Source: Streptomyces sp. ADI96-02 (GTDB taxonomy: Bacteria; Actinomycetota; Actinomycetes; Streptomycetales; Streptomycetaceae). Taken from it: a stretch of DNA of 64,000 bases. The DNA is taken from contig NZ_ML123034.1 of NCBI RefSeq assembly GCF_003846185.1, forward strand, positions 2,847,796 to 2,911,795. Reading direction: 5' to 3'. Shown here in pieces: positions 19,589-29,524 of the stretch. A program made the translations under genes and the position numbers. Below the pieces are notes generated by a model, which saw only the letters and a program-made list of their open reading frames with translations, made no database searches and had not been told where the DNA came from. Positions within the stretch are counted from its first letter, which is position 1, and each line of letters opens with the position of its first letter.

Positions 19589-19675
19589 CGCGTCCATGCC
19601 TTCAGCGTGCGCCGGTCCGGGCTCCGCCGCTCGTCGGTCGACACGGGACGCCGACCGGCGTCCCGCCCGCGCGGC

Positions 19676-20350
19676 TCAGAGCGCGCCGCCGCCCGCCCGT
19701 ACCAGCCCGCTCTCGTAGGCGAGGACGACGACCTGCACCCGGTCGCGCAGGCTCAGCTTGGTGAGGATGCGGCCCACGTGCGTCTTGACCGTGGCCTCGG
19801 AGAGCACCAGCCGGGCCGCGATCTCCCCGTTCGACAGGCCCTGCGCGACCAGCAGCATCACCTCCCGCTCACGGTCGGTGAGCTTGTCGACGTGCTTGTT
19901 CCTCGGCTTCTTCTCGCCGCTGGGCAGCATCGGCGAGAAGCGGTCGAGCAGACGGCGGGTGGTGGACGGGGCGACGACGGCGTCGCCGCTGTGCACCGCG
20001 CGGATCGCGGAGAGGAGTTCGGCGGGCGGCACGTCCTTGAGCATGAACCCGCTGGCCCCCGCCTTCAGGCCGGAGAACGCGTACTCGTCGAGGTCGAACG
20101 TCGTCAGGATGAGCACCTTGGGCGGGTCCTGCCCGGCGCAGATGCTGCGCGTCGCCTCGACGCCGTCCAGCCGGGGCATGCGGACGTCCATCAGCACCAC
20201 GTCCACGGCCGTGGAGCGCACGACCTCGATCGCCTCCGCGCCGTCCCCGGCCTCGGCGACGACCTCCATGTCGGGCTGGGCGGCGAGGACCATCCTGAAG
20301 CCCGTCCGCAGCAGCATCTGGTCGTCGACGAGCATCACGCGGATGGCCAT
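19676..20350 (-). CDS. NarL/LuxR-family response regulator
   Basis: 224 aa. The receiver domain has the acidic pocket VDDQ, phosphoacceptor Asp55 (VVLMDVRMP) and Lys in FMLKDVPP. The C-terminal LuxR helix-turn-helix is [20 protein letters not shown]...[17 protein letters not shown] 20350 is preceded by AGGACAG. It is transcribed with the sensor kinase just upstream, and the 136-base gap between them carries a 20-bp triple repeat. Ligand and targets cannot be told from the sequence. Confidence 0.92.
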   Translation of the reverse strand: MAIRVMLVDDQMLLRTGFRMVLAAQPDMEVVAEAGDGAEAIEVVRSTAVDVVLMDVRMPRLDGVEATRSICAGQDPPKVLILTTFDLDEYAFSGLKAGASGFMLKDVPPAELLSAIRAVHSGDAVVAPSTTRRLLDRFSPMLPSGEKKPRNKHVDKLTDREREVMLLVAQGLSNGEIAARLVLSEATVKTHVGRILTKLSLRDRVQVVVLAYESGLVRAGGGAL

Positions 20351-20376
20351 GGGTCTGTCCTGTTCCTGTGGTCCGA

Positions 20377-20437
20377 ATACGTTCGATGGGCCCGGCATAC
20401 GTTGGATGGCTCCGGCATACGTCCCGACGGGTCCGGC
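20377..20437. repeat. Three tandem 20-bp repeats between kinase and regulator genes
   Basis: Units start ATACGTTCGATGGGCCCGGC (20377), ATACGTTGGATGGCTCCGGC (20397) and a weaker ATACGTCCC... unit (20417-20437). They are in the leader of the response regulator gene, so they may be repeated binding sites or slippage products. Confidence 0.6.
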
Positions 20438-20486
20438 GGGGTGCCGCGACGGCCGCGGCGAGGGCGCGGCCGTCGCGTCCGGCCGG

Positions 20487-21692
20487 TCAGTCGGCGGGCT
20501 TGAGCGGCAGCAGGGCGCTGATCCGGAATCCGCCGCCGGGCCTCGGCCCGGCGTCCAGCGTGCCCCCGACCATGCCGACCCGCTCCCGCATCCCGATCAT
20601 CCCGTGCCCGGCGCCGTCCGCGCCGCCGTCCTCGTACAACTCGTGCGCCGCGCCCCGCCCGTCGTCCTCCACGAGCAGCCCGAGGCCGTCGTCGAAGTAG
20701 ACCAGCCGGACGCTGGCGCCCGCCTCGGGGCCCCCGTGCTTGCGGGTGTTCGTCAGGGCCTCCTGCACGATGCGGTACGCCGTCAGCTCCACGCCGCTGG
20801 GCAGCGGCCGGGCCGTCCCCTCGACCTTGAAGTCGACTTCGAGGCCCGCGCGGCGGACCTGCTCGACCAGGTCCTCGATCTGCTCGACGTCGGGCTGCGG
20901 CACGTACTCGCCGCTCTCCGGGGCGTCGCCCGTCCGCAGCACGCCGAGCAGCCGCCGCATCTCGGCGAGCGCCTGGCGGCCGGTGCCGGAGATGGTCTGC
21001 AGCGCCTGCCGCGCCTGCTCGGGGGCGGCGTCCAGGACGTAGGCCGCGCCGTCGGCCTGGACCACCATCACGGACACGTTGTGCGCGACGACGTCGTGCA
21101 GTTCGCGGGCGATGCGCGCGCGCTCGGCGGCCACGGCCACCTTGGACTGCGCCTCGCGCTCCCGTTCCAGCCGGGCGGCACGCTCCTCCAGCTGGCTGAA
21201 GTAGGCGCGCCGGGTCCGCAGCGAGTCGCCCAGCACCCAGGCCAGTACGAACGGCACCGTCATGACGATCACGAGGAAGACCGACTGCGCCCAGCCGTCG
21301 GGCTCGGCGGAATCGGGCCAGCGCGCCTGCGAGAGACCCGCCGCGCACAGGCTGCACACCAGGCCGAGGCGCGAGGCCCAGCGCTCGCCGACCGCGGCCA
21401 CCGTGTAGGTGATGACCAGCATCGCGAAGTCCCAGACGCCCGGCCGGACGTCCAGGACGAGCTGGAAGACGCCGCCCGCGACGGCGAGCAGCAGCATCTT
21501 CTCCGGGGCCCGCCGGCGCAGCGCCACGACCGTGGCCAGGCCGAGCGCAACCGGAACGGCCAGAAGCTGCTCACGACCCGTCTCGTACTTGCCTGCCACG
21601 ATCGACGTGCCGGAGAGCCCGAGCAGGACGACGGCCCAGAAGACGTCGACGCCCGTCGGGTGTCTGCGCAGAAAATCGTAGAGGCGTTGCAC
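20487..21692 (-). CDS. Sensor histidine kinase (DesK/NarX-like, HisKA_3 type)
   Basis: 401 aa. The N-terminal 160 residues hold about five or six hydrophobic helices ([63 protein letters not shown]). A coiled linker is followed by the HisKA_3 domain with His199 in [17 protein letters not shown]. The C-terminal HATPase has [14 protein letters not shown] and [16 protein letters not shown]. It should phosphorylate the NarL-type regulator encoded next. The lack of an extracellular sensor domain suggests sensing within the membrane. Confidence 0.92.
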   Translation of the reverse strand: MQRLYDFLRRHPTGVDVFWAVVLLGLSGTSIVAGKYETGREQLLAVPVALGLATVVALRRRAPEKMLLLAVAGGVFQLVLDVRPGVWDFAMLVITYTVAAVGERWASRLGLVCSLCAAGLSQARWPDSAEPDGWAQSVFLVIVMTVPFVLAWVLGDSLRTRRAYFSQLEERAARLEREREAQSKVAVAAERARIARELHDVVAHNVSVMVVQADGAAYVLDAAPEQARQALQTISGTGRQALAEMRRLLGVLRTGDAPESGEYVPQPDVEQIEDLVEQVRRAGLEVDFKVEGTARPLPSGVELTAYRIVQEALTNTRKHGGPEAGASVRLVYFDDGLGLLVEDDGRGAAHELYEDGGADGAGHGMIGMRERVGMVGGTLDAGPRPGGGFRISALLPLKPAD

Positions 21693-21788
21693 GGGATCCA
21701 GCGTAGGGACAGAGGATCGGTGCCCGGGTCAACCGGAGGGCCGATCCAGGTCCCGGGACCGTACTCCCCAAGGTGGAGACTTGCGGGT

Positions 21789-22775
21789 GTGACGGATGAG
21801 TGGCGTGGGTGGCGGGAGGCGGCGGAGACCGCTTTGTACGGGGACGGGGGCTTCTACCGGAGTCCGGAGGGGCCCGCGGGCCATTTCCGTACGTCGGTGC
21901 ACGCCTCGCCGCTGTTCGCGGCGGCGGTCGCCCGGCTGCTGGCCTCGACGGCGGACGAGCTGGACACCGACACGGTCGCCCTGGTCGACGTCGGGGCGGG
22001 GCGGGGTGAGCTGCTGACCGGGGTGCTGGCGGCGGTCCCGGCGGGGCTGCGGGTGGCCGCGTACGCGGTGGAGCGGGCCGGACGGCCGCCGGGGCTGGAC
22101 GCCCGGATCGTGTGGTGCGCCGAACCGCCGCAGGGGGTGCGCGGGCTGCTCTTCGCCAACGAGTGGCTGGACAACGTGCCGGCCGAGGTGGTGCAGGCGG
22201 ACGGGGACGGCGTCGCCCGGTACGTCCGCGTGCGGGCCTCGGACGGCGCGGAGCGCCTGGGTCCGCCGGTGAGCGGTGCGGACGCCGACTGGCTGGAGCG
22301 CTGGTGGCCGCTGTCCGCGCCCGGCGGGCGGGCGGAGATCGGGCGGACCCGGGACGCCGCCTGGGCGCGGGCGGTGAGCTCGCTGTCCGCCGGTCTGGCG
22401 GTGGCGGTCGACTACGCGCATGTACGCGGCGCCCGGCCGCTCTTCGGGACGCTGACCGGGTTCCGGGACGGGCGGGAGGTGCGCGCGGTGCCGGACGGCT
22501 CCTGCGACCTGACGGCGCACGTGGCGCTGGACGCATGCGCGGCGGCGGTGGAGCGGGAGGTGCCGGCCGCCGCCGGACCGCCCGAACTCACCGACCAGCG
22601 CTCGGCGCTGCGCGGACTGGGGGTGGACGGCGGACGCCCGCCGCTGAGCCTGGCCGCCGCCGATCCCGCGGGCTATCTGCGGGCGCTGTCGGCGGCGGGC
22701 GAGGCGGCTGAGCTGACCGCGCGGGGCGGGCTGGGCGACTTCGGCTGGCTGCTGCACCGGGTGGGGGCGCGGTGA
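21789..22775 (+). CDS. MidA/NDUFAF7-type SAM-dependent methyltransferase
   Basis: 328 aa. SAM-binding motif [18 protein letters not shown], plus [15 protein letters not shown] and [19 protein letters not shown], which are typical of the MidA/NDUFAF7 family. In mitochondria NDUFAF7 dimethylates an arginine of the NuoD-type complex I subunit. GTG 21789 is preceded by GGTGGAG at 10 bases. The next gene on the same strand, about 116 bases on, encodes a NuoD paralogue, so enzyme and likely substrate are neighbours. The family call is from motif memory. Confidence 0.82.
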   Translation: MTDEWRGWREAAETALYGDGGFYRSPEGPAGHFRTSVHASPLFAAAVARLLASTADELDTDTVALVDVGAGRGELLTGVLAAVPAGLRVAAYAVERAGRPPGLDARIVWCAEPPQGVRGLLFANEWLDNVPAEVVQADGDGVARYVRVRASDGAERLGPPVSGADADWLERWWPLSAPGGRAEIGRTRDAAWARAVSSLSAGLAVAVDYAHVRGARPLFGTLTGFRDGREVRAVPDGSCDLTAHVALDACAAAVEREVPAAAGPPELTDQRSALRGLGVDGGRPPLSLAAADPAGYLRALSAAGEAAELTARGGLGDFGWLLHRVGAR

Positions 22776-22891
22776 GCGAGCCGCCGCCGTGCCGTCCGCC
22801 GCCGTGACCCGCCGGCCGGCGCTCCGAGGACTCGTCCCGTGATCCTCGGCGGGCGGGCGGGGAAGCGGGCGGGCAGGGAATACTGTCCCGC

Positions 22892-24034
22892 ATGACGGAG
22901 ACGACGGTCGGCATCGGCGGCGCGGCGGAGAGCACCGACATGGTGCTGAACATCGGCCCGCAGCATCCCTCGACCCACGGCGTCCTCCGGCTGCGGATCG
23001 TGCTGGACGGCGAGCGCGTCCAGCACGCCGAGCCGGTCGTCGGCTACATGCACCGAGGTGCGGAGAAGCTGTTCGAGGCCCGCGACTACCGCCAGATCAT
23101 CATGCTCGCCAACCGCCACGACTGGCTCTCCGCCTTCTCGAACGAACTGGGCGTCGTGATGGCCGTCGAGCGGATGCTCGGCATGGAGGTCCCCGAACGG
23201 GCGGTCTGGACGCGGACGCTGCTGGCCGAGCTGAACCGGGTCCTGAACCATCTGATGTTCCTCGGCTCCTACCCGCTCGAACTGGGCGGCATCACCCCGG
23301 TGTTCCACGCATTCCGGGAACGCGAGGAGCTCCAGGCCGTGATGGAGGAGGTCTCCGGCGGCCGGATGCACTACATGTTCAACCGGGTCGGCGGCCTCAA
23401 GGAGGACGTCCCGGCGGGCTGGTCCGGCCGGGTCCGGGACGCCGTCGCCTCGGTCCGCTCCCGCATGGACGTCTACGAGGACCTGGTCCTCGGCAACGAG
23501 ATCTTCCGGGGCCGTACGCGCGGTGTGGGCGTGCTGTCGGCCGACGCCGTGCACGCGTACGGGGTGTCCGGGCCGATCGCCCGCGCGTCGGGCGTCGACT
23601 TCGACCTGCGGCGCGACGAGCCGTATCTGGCCTACGGGGAGCTGGCGGACACCCTGAAGGTCGTCACCCGGGCCGAGGGCGACTGCCTGGCCCGCTTCGA
23701 GTGCCTGCTGGAGCAGACCCTCAACTCCCTTGATCTGGCGGACGCGTGCCTGGACCGGATGGCCGGCCTGGACCCGGGGCCGATCAACCAGCGGCTGCCC
23801 AAGGTGCTGAAGGCCCCCGAAGGGCACACTTACGCCTGGACGGAGAACCCGCTCGGCATCAACGGCTACTACCTGGTGTCCAAGGGCGAGAAGACCCCGT
23901 ACCGGCTGAAGCTGCGCTCCGCCTCGTTCAACAACATCCAGGCGCTCACCGAACTGCTGCCGGGCACCCTGGTCGCCGACATGGTCGCGATCCTGGGGTC
24001 CCTGTTCTTCGTCGTCGGCGACATCGACAAGTAG
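22892..24034 (+). CDS. NADH-quinone oxidoreductase subunit D paralogue (orphan NuoD2)
   Basis: 380 aa, 49-kDa/NuoD family. Marks: [59 protein letters not shown], and the C-terminal GDIDK ending typical of NuoD (usual DxDR). Complex I genes normally form a 14-gene nuo operon; here the gene stands alone, with no nuoC or nuoB beside it. It may be an accessory form that exchanges into complex I or serves a partial complex. Arg55 in YMHRG aligns with the arginine methylated in mitochondrial NDUFS2. Two hairpins follow the stop. Confidence 0.9.
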   Translation: MTETTVGIGGAAESTDMVLNIGPQHPSTHGVLRLRIVLDGERVQHAEPVVGYMHRGAEKLFEARDYRQIIMLANRHDWLSAFSNELGVVMAVERMLGMEVPERAVWTRTLLAELNRVLNHLMFLGSYPLELGGITPVFHAFREREELQAVMEEVSGGRMHYMFNRVGGLKEDVPAGWSGRVRDAVASVRSRMDVYEDLVLGNEIFRGRTRGVGVLSADAVHAYGVSGPIARASGVDFDLRRDEPYLAYGELADTLKVVTRAEGDCLARFECLLEQTLNSLDLADACLDRMAGLDPGPINQRLPKVLKAPEGHTYAWTENPLGINGYYLVSKGEKTPYRLKLRSASFNNIQALTELLPGTLVADMVAILGSLFFVVGDIDK

Positions 24035-24111
24035 CCGGCCGGCGACGGGCCGGCCTGCCCGCTTCCTCCTCGTACGCGTCCTCCCGGCGGCCTGAGCCGT
24101 CGGGAGGACGC
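24034..24111. terminator. Two hairpins between convergent nuoD2 and the coiled-coil gene
   Basis: First hairpin: GCCGGCC/GGCCGGC at 24034-24054. Second and stronger: stem GCGTCCTCCCG(G)CGGC pairing with GCCG(T)CGGGAGGACGC at 24076-24111 with a 4-base loop. Both can act on either strand. Confidence 0.75.
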
Positions 24112-24139
24112 GCGCGTTCGCAGAGGGGCGGGGCGGTCG

Positions 24140-25282
24140 TCAGGAGACCGCGCCGCGCAGTTCGGCGACGTCGAACTGCTCGGTCTCGTCGTGCGCGGTG
24201 AGGTCGATGACCTTGCCGACGGTCCGGTCGTCGGCGGTCCCGGTGCGGTGGGCGGCGAGCGCCTCCTCGCCGACGACGTCCGCGAGGTCCTCGTTCTGCA
24301 CGGACTCGATCGCGGCGCTCGACTTCTGCGTCCCGAAGAAGTCGAAGCTGCCCTGCGGGACGAGATGACGGCGGGCGGCGGCGTACGGAACGACGGCCGA
24401 GGCGGCCGGCACCGTGCGCGGCACATGCACCGGAGCCGTCTCGGCCGGAACCGCCGTCTCGGCCGGAGCCGTCCCTGCCGGGGTCGTCTCCGCCGAGGTC
24501 GTCTCGGCCGAGGCGGGCGCGGTGGCCGGGGCGGGCGGGTTCGCGGCGGGCGGGTTCGCGGCGGGAAGGGCGGGCGACGAACGGCGGTGGTCCCTCGCCG
24601 TGTCGGCCGCCTCCGCCTTCCCCGTCGGGCCCTCCGCCTCCCCCTCGGCCTCCGCGCCCTGCGGCCCGGGGCGCTCGGCGAGGCCGCGCGGGCGGCCCGC
24701 CCCGGCCCGGCGGCGGGCCTCCTGGAGCGCGGCGTTGCGCGTGAGGTTCATCAGGGCCTCGTCCGCGCGGCGGTAGGCGGCCGGGGTCGGCTTCGATCCC
24801 GAGGCGGTCAGCTCACGGGGCGTGGAGGCCGCCTCGACGGCGAGCTGCCTGCGGCCCTCCAGCGCACTGGCCCGCTCGGCCTCGGCGTTGGCGTACCGGC
24901 GCAGCAGCCCGGCGTGCTCGCCGCGCAGCCCGGCCAGCTCCCCGCGCTTGCTGCGGAGCTTGGTCTCCAGGCGGGTGCGCAGCGCGCGCGACTCCTCCAG
25001 GTCCTGCTCCAGTTCGGCTATCCGCTCCTCGGCCCGCCACTCGTCCCCGGCGCGGGCGCGAGTCAGCTCGGCGACCCGCTGTCCCGCGGCCCGGTCCCAG
25101 CTGCGCATCAGGTACGCGCCGGTCAGCGCACTGGCGGCCACGGCGGCGACCAGGCCGCGCAGGACCAGTGGTTCGGCCAGGAACCAGGCGCCGGCGGCAC
25201 CGACGACGGAAACTCCCGCCACCGCTGAGGGAGGCAGGATTCTGTGAAGGGGCGGCGAATGGCGGTGGCGTCCACGTGGCAT
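24140..25282 (-). CDS. Hypothetical membrane-anchored coiled-coil protein
   Basis: 380 aa. Two hydrophobic segments near the N-terminus (AVAGVSVVGAAGAWFLAEPL and LRGLVAAVAASALTGAYLM, residues 18-57) are followed by a long charged heptad-like helix (about 60-150: AEERIAELEQDLEESRALRT). Then comes an Ala/Pro/Thr/Glu-rich disordered stretch with ETTSAETTPAGTAPAE-type repeats, and a C-terminal region with SFDFFGTQ and an acidic end. ATG 25282 gives the shortest sensible N-terminus; its ribosome site is weak. The architecture fits a scaffold protein at the membrane, but no family is recognised. Confidence 0.7.
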   Translation of the reverse strand: MPRGRHRHSPPLHRILPPSAVAGVSVVGAAGAWFLAEPLVLRGLVAAVAASALTGAYLMRSWDRAAGQRVAELTRARAGDEWRAEERIAELEQDLEESRALRTRLETKLRSKRGELAGLRGEHAGLLRRYANAEAERASALEGRRQLAVEAASTPRELTASGSKPTPAAYRRADEALMNLTRNAALQEARRRAGAGRPRGLAERPGPQGAEAEGEAEGPTGKAEAADTARDHRRSSPALPAANPPAANPPAPATAPASAETTSAETTPAGTAPAETAVPAETAPVHVPRTVPAASAVVPYAAARRHLVPQGSFDFFGTQKSSAAIESVQNEDLADVVGEEALAAHRTGTADDRTVGKVIDLTAHDETEQFDVAELRGAVS

Positions 25283-25521
25283 GGCCTGAAATTTACCGTG
25301 TGTACGGGGCACTTGGGGGGCGGCCCGGCAATCTGTTCCCCGCCGGTTACCTGACGGGGAGCGGAAGAAGTGCAGCAAGATCATCCAAGGCCCGTTCCCG
25401 CGTTCTTCCCGGTGCCCCGCGCGGTGCTTCCCGCGCGGTGCTTCCCGCACCCTTCCTCCCGCTCTTCTCCCCTTCTTCTTCTCTCCGCCCCCTTCTCCTC
25501 TTCCTCTCCTCTTCCTCTTCC

Positions 25522-26493
25522 CTACTTCTTGATCAGGCCCTTCGAGCGGAGATAGTCCTTGGCCACGTCGGTGGGCTTGGCCCGCTCGGCGTCCACCTTG
25601 CGGTTGAGCTCGGCGAGGTCTTCCGTGGTGAGCGTCGAGGTCAGCTTTCCGAGCGCGTCGGCGATCTCCGGGGCTCCGGCGTCCTTGGCGTGCAGAAGCG
25701 GAAGGACGTTGTCGGCGTTCTGGAGCTTCTTGTCGTCCTCCAGGAACACCAGCCCGTCCAGCACGGCGTCCGTGGTGGTCGTCAGGACCAACTGGTCCTT
25801 GCCGTCGCGGACGGCCTGCTTCGACTGCGGGGTGCCGACGCCCTTGGGGTCGATACCGGTGACGTCGATGCCGTACGTCTTCTTCAGGCCGGGCGCGCAG
25901 AAGGGCCGCACCTCGCACTCGTCGCCCGCCGCGATCTTCACCTTGAGCTTCGACTTTCCAAGATCGGAAAGGGTCTTGAGGTTGTTCTTCTCGGCGAATT
26001 CCTTCGAGACGGCGAAGGCGTTCTGGTCGACGGCCCCGCCCGCCGGGAGGACCTTGAGGCCCAGCGGCGTGGCGAGCTTCTCCAGCGCGGCGACCGTGGC
26101 GGCGGCGTCCCCGGAGGCGACCGGCTTCTCCTGCGCCGCCTGCGCGCCGTTCACCTTGGCGTTGAGGAATTCGGCGATGGTGGCGGCGTATTCGGGGACG
26201 ACGTCGATCTCGCCCTTCTCCAGGGAGGGCTCGTACAGCTCACGGTTCTTCACGGTGGTGACCGAGGTGCTGTATCCGGCGTCGCCCAGGATCTGCGCGT
26301 ACAGCTCGGCCAGCACCTTGGACTCGGTGAAGGAGGCCGAGCCGACGACGAGCGAGCCCTTCGTGCCGTCGCCGGCCGAGGAGCCGGAACCGCCCTTCTC
26401 CTGCTCCAGGCTGTCGCCGCCGCAGGCCGCGAGCGACCCGGCCAGCGCCACCATGCCGATGACGGCTCCGGCTATCCGCGAGGTCCTGCTCAT
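25522..26493 (-). CDS. Osmoprotectant (betaine/choline-type) ABC transporter substrate-binding lipoprotein
   Basis: 323 aa. The signal peptide ends in a lipobox (LAGSLAACGG), so the protein is a membrane-anchored lipoprotein. The mature part is an OpuAC/OsmX-type binding protein: VVGSASFTESKVLAELYAQIL, and YEPSLEKGEIDVVPEYAATIAEF. ATG 26493 (MSRTSRIAG) is preceded by GGAG; an ATG 36 bases upstream is less likely. Two permease genes lie upstream on the same strand and the ATPase gene is divergent beyond them. Substrates of the family include glycine betaine, choline and carnitine; the exact one is not decided here. Confidence 0.92.
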   Translation of the reverse strand: MSRTSRIAGAVIGMVALAGSLAACGGDSLEQEKGGSGSSAGDGTKGSLVVGSASFTESKVLAELYAQILGDAGYSTSVTTVKNRELYEPSLEKGEIDVVPEYAATIAEFLNAKVNGAQAAQEKPVASGDAAATVAALEKLATPLGLKVLPAGGAVDQNAFAVSKEFAEKNNLKTLSDLGKSKLKVKIAAGDECEVRPFCAPGLKKTYGIDVTGIDPKGVGTPQSKQAVRDGKDQLVLTTTTDAVLDGLVFLEDDKKLQNADNVLPLLHAKDAGAPEIADALGKLTSTLTTEDLAELNRKVDAERAKPTDVAKDYLRSKGLIKK

Positions 26494-26581
26494 GTGTTGT
26501 TCTCCGTCCGACCAGAAAGGCGATGACAAAACAGTGGGGGCGCGGCGCGGGGAAGCGGCGGCGGGGCGCCGGACGCGCTCA

Positions 26582-27256
26582 TCACACGGCCCGGCGGCGG
26601 CGCAGCGGCGAGAGCAGCCGGTCCAGCGCCACCAGCACCCCTTCCACCAGCAGGGCCAGCCCGGCGACCAGCACCGCGCCCGCGAAGACCTGGGCCGTGT
26701 CGTAGGTGTTGAACCCGGCCGTGATGATCCGGCCCAGCCCGCCGAGGCCGACCATGGCGGCGATGGAGGCGGTGGCGACGACCTGGACGGCGGCGGACCG
26801 CAGCCCGGTCATGATCATCGGGTAGGCGAGCGGCAGCTCGACCCGGACGAAGAGCTGCCCGCCGGACATCCCCATGCCGCGCGCGGCCTCCACCACCGAC
26901 CGGTCCACCTCGCGCATCCCGACGTAGGCGTTGGTCAGCAGCGGCGGCACCGCGAACAGCACCAGCGCGATGATCGTGGGCCAGTAGCCGGAGTTGCGCA
27001 GGGGCGTGACCATGAACAGGGCCAGCACCGCGAAGACCGGAACGGCCCGTCCCACGTTGGAGACGTTCACCGCGAGGGCGCCGCCCCGGCCGATGTGCCC
27101 CAGGCGCAGGGCGAGCGGCAGCGCGATGGCGCAGGCCACCGCGAGGGCCGCCCCGCTCACGTACAGGTGCTCGCCGAGCCGCTGCGCCGCCCCGCCGTCC
27201 CCGGACCAGTTGGCGCCGGTGGTCAGCCAGGTCCAGGCTTCGCCGATGACTCCCAC
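26582..27256 (-). CDS. Osmoprotectant ABC transporter permease (second)
   Basis: 224 aa. Five or six membrane helices and the permease EAA loop (VVEAARGMGMSGGQLFVRVELPLAYP) that docks on the ATPase. PIR-type segments ALFMVTPLRNSGYWPTIIAL and AAMVGLGGLGRIITAG are typical of ProW/OpuC-like permeases. It starts 2 bases after the stop of the other permease gene, and the substrate-binding gene follows 88 bases on. The two permeases probably form a heterodimer. Confidence 0.91.
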   Translation of the reverse strand: MGVIGEAWTWLTTGANWSGDGGAAQRLGEHLYVSGAALAVACAIALPLALRLGHIGRGGALAVNVSNVGRAVPVFAVLALFMVTPLRNSGYWPTIIALVLFAVPPLLTNAYVGMREVDRSVVEAARGMGMSGGQLFVRVELPLAYPMIMTGLRSAAVQVVATASIAAMVGLGGLGRIITAGFNTYDTAQVFAGAVLVAGLALLVEGVLVALDRLLSPLRRRRAV

Positions 27257-27258
27257 GG

Positions 27259-28041
27259 TCAGCCCGCCTCCACCTTCGCCGGGGCGGGGCCGCCCGCCGG
27301 ATCGCCCGACGCACCCGGGCCCGTACGCACGCCCTCGCCGGCGTCCGCACCCTTACGCGTATCCCCGGCCGCCGCGGACATACGCGTCCAGGGCGTCAGC
27401 AGCCGCTGGAGCCCGAGCAGCAGCAGGTCCGCGACCAGGGCGAGCAGCACGCACAGCACGGACGCGGTGAGCACCTGGGCCTTGAAGAAGCTCGGCAGCG
27501 CGTCCTCGATGAGATTGCCGAGGCCGCCCTTGCCGACGAGCGAGCCGACCGTCGTCAGCGCGACCGTCGAGACGGTGGCGATCCGCAGTCCGGCCATCAG
27601 CGCGGGCAGCGCGAGCGGCAGCTCCACCTCCCACAGCAGCCTGCCCGGCCCGTACCCCATGCCCCGGGCGGCCTCCTTGGCCTCCGGTGGCACGGCTTCG
27701 AGCCCGGCCAGGATGTTGCGCACGAGGATGGTCAGCGAGTAGAGCACCAGGCCCGTGACGACCAGTGCGGCGGACAGCCCGAACAGGGGCAGCAGCAGCG
27801 AGAACATCGCCAGCGAGGGCACGGTGTAGAGCACGGTCGTCAGCCCCAGCACCGGCCCGGCGAAGCGCCGGCCCCGGCGCGCGAGCAGCGCCAGCGGAAA
27901 GGCGACCGCGAGCCCGATCAGCACCGAGACCACCGTGATCCCGATGTGCTGGACGGTCGCGTCGGTCAACTCCTGGCTGCGGGAGCGCAGATACTCACCG
28001 CAGATCCAGTCGTTCGCCACCAGGCAGTTCTCTCCGGCCAT
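27259..28041 (-). CDS. Osmoprotectant ABC transporter permease (first)
   Basis: 260 aa. ATG 28041 is preceded by AGGAGGTG at 8 bases, an excellent site. Five membrane helices; EAA loop EAKEAARGMGYGPGRLLWEVE; TVALTTVGSLVGKGGLGNLI is the typical permease signature. The C-terminal 40 residues are Gly/Ala/Pro-rich and cytoplasmic-like. The N-terminal segment NCLVANDWICGEYLRSRSQE is the conserved start of this permease class. It heads the leftward unit of permease, permease, binding protein. Confidence 0.91.
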   Translation of the reverse strand: MAGENCLVANDWICGEYLRSRSQELTDATVQHIGITVVSVLIGLAVAFPLALLARRGRRFAGPVLGLTTVLYTVPSLAMFSLLLPLFGLSAALVVTGLVLYSLTILVRNILAGLEAVPPEAKEAARGMGYGPGRLLWEVELPLALPALMAGLRIATVSTVALTTVGSLVGKGGLGNLIEDALPSFFKAQVLTASVLCVLLALVADLLLLGLQRLLTPWTRMSAAAGDTRKGADAGEGVRTGPGASGDPAGGPAPAKVEAG

Positions 28042-28182
28042 CCCGCCCCCACCTCCTGATTTCCCTCGTCGTACGGACCCGAACCGATGTCTGGCGACCC
28101 TATCCTCGACCACTGACAATCGCGGAGGCTGTCGTATTCCAGCAACATGTCCTTCACAGAACACCCGCCACAATGGGGAATC
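28042..28182. promoter_or_regulatory. Divergent promoter region of the osmoprotectant importer
   Basis: A 141-base gap separates the leftward permease unit from the rightward ATPase gene. Both promoters must lie here (or overlap it), so coordinated osmotic control would act on this gap. No clear boxes were identified. Confidence 0.4.
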
Positions 28183-29364
28183 ATGATCCGTTTCGAGCAC
28201 GTCACCAAGCGGTACGCGGACGGCACCACCGCCGTCGACGACCTTTCCTTCGAGGTCGCCGAGGGTGAACTGGTCACGCTCGTCGGACCTTCCGGCTGCG
28301 GCAAGACCACCACCATGAAGATGGTGAACCGGCTGATCGAACCGACCGGCGGCCGGATACTCCTCGACGGGGACGACATATCCGCCGTCGACCCCGTCCG
28401 GCTCCGCCGCCGGATCGGCTATGTGATCCAGCAGGTCGGGCTGTTCCCGCACAAGACGGTTCTGGAGAACACCGCCACCGTCCCCCACCTCCTCGGCTGG
28501 AAGCGCGGAAAGGGACGCGACCGCGCCGCCGAACTCCTCGACCTCGTCGGACTCGATCCGTCCGTTTATGGCGACCGATATCCCGACCAGCTCTCCGGCG
28601 GCCAGCGCCAACGCGTCGGAGTGGCACGGGCCTTGGCCGCCGATCCGCCGGTCCTGCTGATGGACGAGCCTTTCGGAGCCGTCGACCCGGTCGTCCGCGA
28701 ACGCCTCCAGAACGAATTCCTGAAACTCCAGGCACAGGTCCGCAAAACCGTGTTGTTCGTCACGCACGACATCGAGGAGGCCGTCCGCCTCGGCGACCGG
28801 ATCGCCGTCTACGGGCAGGGCCGCATCGAGCAGTTCGACTCCCCCGCCACCGTCCTCGGCGCTCCCGCCACCCCGTACGTGGCCGACTTCGTCGGCGCCG
28901 ACCGCGGGCTGAAGCGGCTCTCGGTGACGCCCATCGAGGAGAGCGACCTCGACCAGCCGCCCGTCGTCCACCTCGACGACCCGCTCACCGCGGCCACCGA
29001 CCGCCTGAGGGCCGAGGGCGCGCGCTGGGCCGTCGTCCTGGACGGCCGCGACAACCTGCACGGCTGGATCCCCGCGGACGCCACCGCCTCCCCCGACGCC
29101 ACGGGCACCGTCCGCGAGCACGCCCGCCGCATGGAGGCATGGCTGCCGCTCGGCGCGCCGCTCAAGCAGGCGTTCGCCACCATGCTCCAGCACGACGCGG
29201 GCTGGATCGCGGTGATCGACGAGGAGAGCGAGGGCCGCTTCCTCGGCGTCCTCACCCCGGCCCGGCTGCACGAGGCCCTGCGCCGCTCGATCGACGCCGA
29301 CGCCCAGCACGTGCCGCGCGCCGAGGTCGCCGTGGAGACGGTGGCACGGGCCGCCACCGCCTGA
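28183..29364 (+). CDS. Osmoprotectant ABC transporter ATP-binding protein with CBS domains
   Basis: 393 aa. ABC ATPase: Walker A GPSGCGKTTTM, Q-loop YVIQQVGLFPH, signature LSGGQRQRVGVARAL, Walker B VLLMDEPFGAVD, H-loop FVTHDIEEA. The C-terminal about 120 residues form a CBS-domain pair (VVHLDDPLTAATDRL; AWLPLGAPLKQAF), which in OpuA senses ionic strength. ATG 28183 (MIRFEHVTKRY) is preceded by GGGGA. It is divergent from the permease and binding-protein genes. Confidence 0.94.
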   Translation: MIRFEHVTKRYADGTTAVDDLSFEVAEGELVTLVGPSGCGKTTTMKMVNRLIEPTGGRILLDGDDISAVDPVRLRRRIGYVIQQVGLFPHKTVLENTATVPHLLGWKRGKGRDRAAELLDLVGLDPSVYGDRYPDQLSGGQRQRVGVARALAADPPVLLMDEPFGAVDPVVRERLQNEFLKLQAQVRKTVLFVTHDIEEAVRLGDRIAVYGQGRIEQFDSPATVLGAPATPYVADFVGADRGLKRLSVTPIEESDLDQPPVVHLDDPLTAATDRLRAEGARWAVVLDGRDNLHGWIPADATASPDATGTVREHARRMEAWLPLGAPLKQAFATMLQHDAGWIAVIDEESEGRFLGVLTPARLHEALRRSIDADAQHVPRAEVAVETVARAATA

Positions 29365-29524
29365 AGCCCGTCGCCGGCCTGCCGCGCGCCGGGCCCGCCG
29401 GGCCTGCCGCCGACTTACCGCCGACCTGCCGCCTGCCGGGCCCGCCGGGGAACAGGCCCCCGCTCGTCGGGTCCTCGGCCCGAGCCTCCGCGAGAGCCGG
29501 AACCGCACCCCCGGGAGACCGGGT

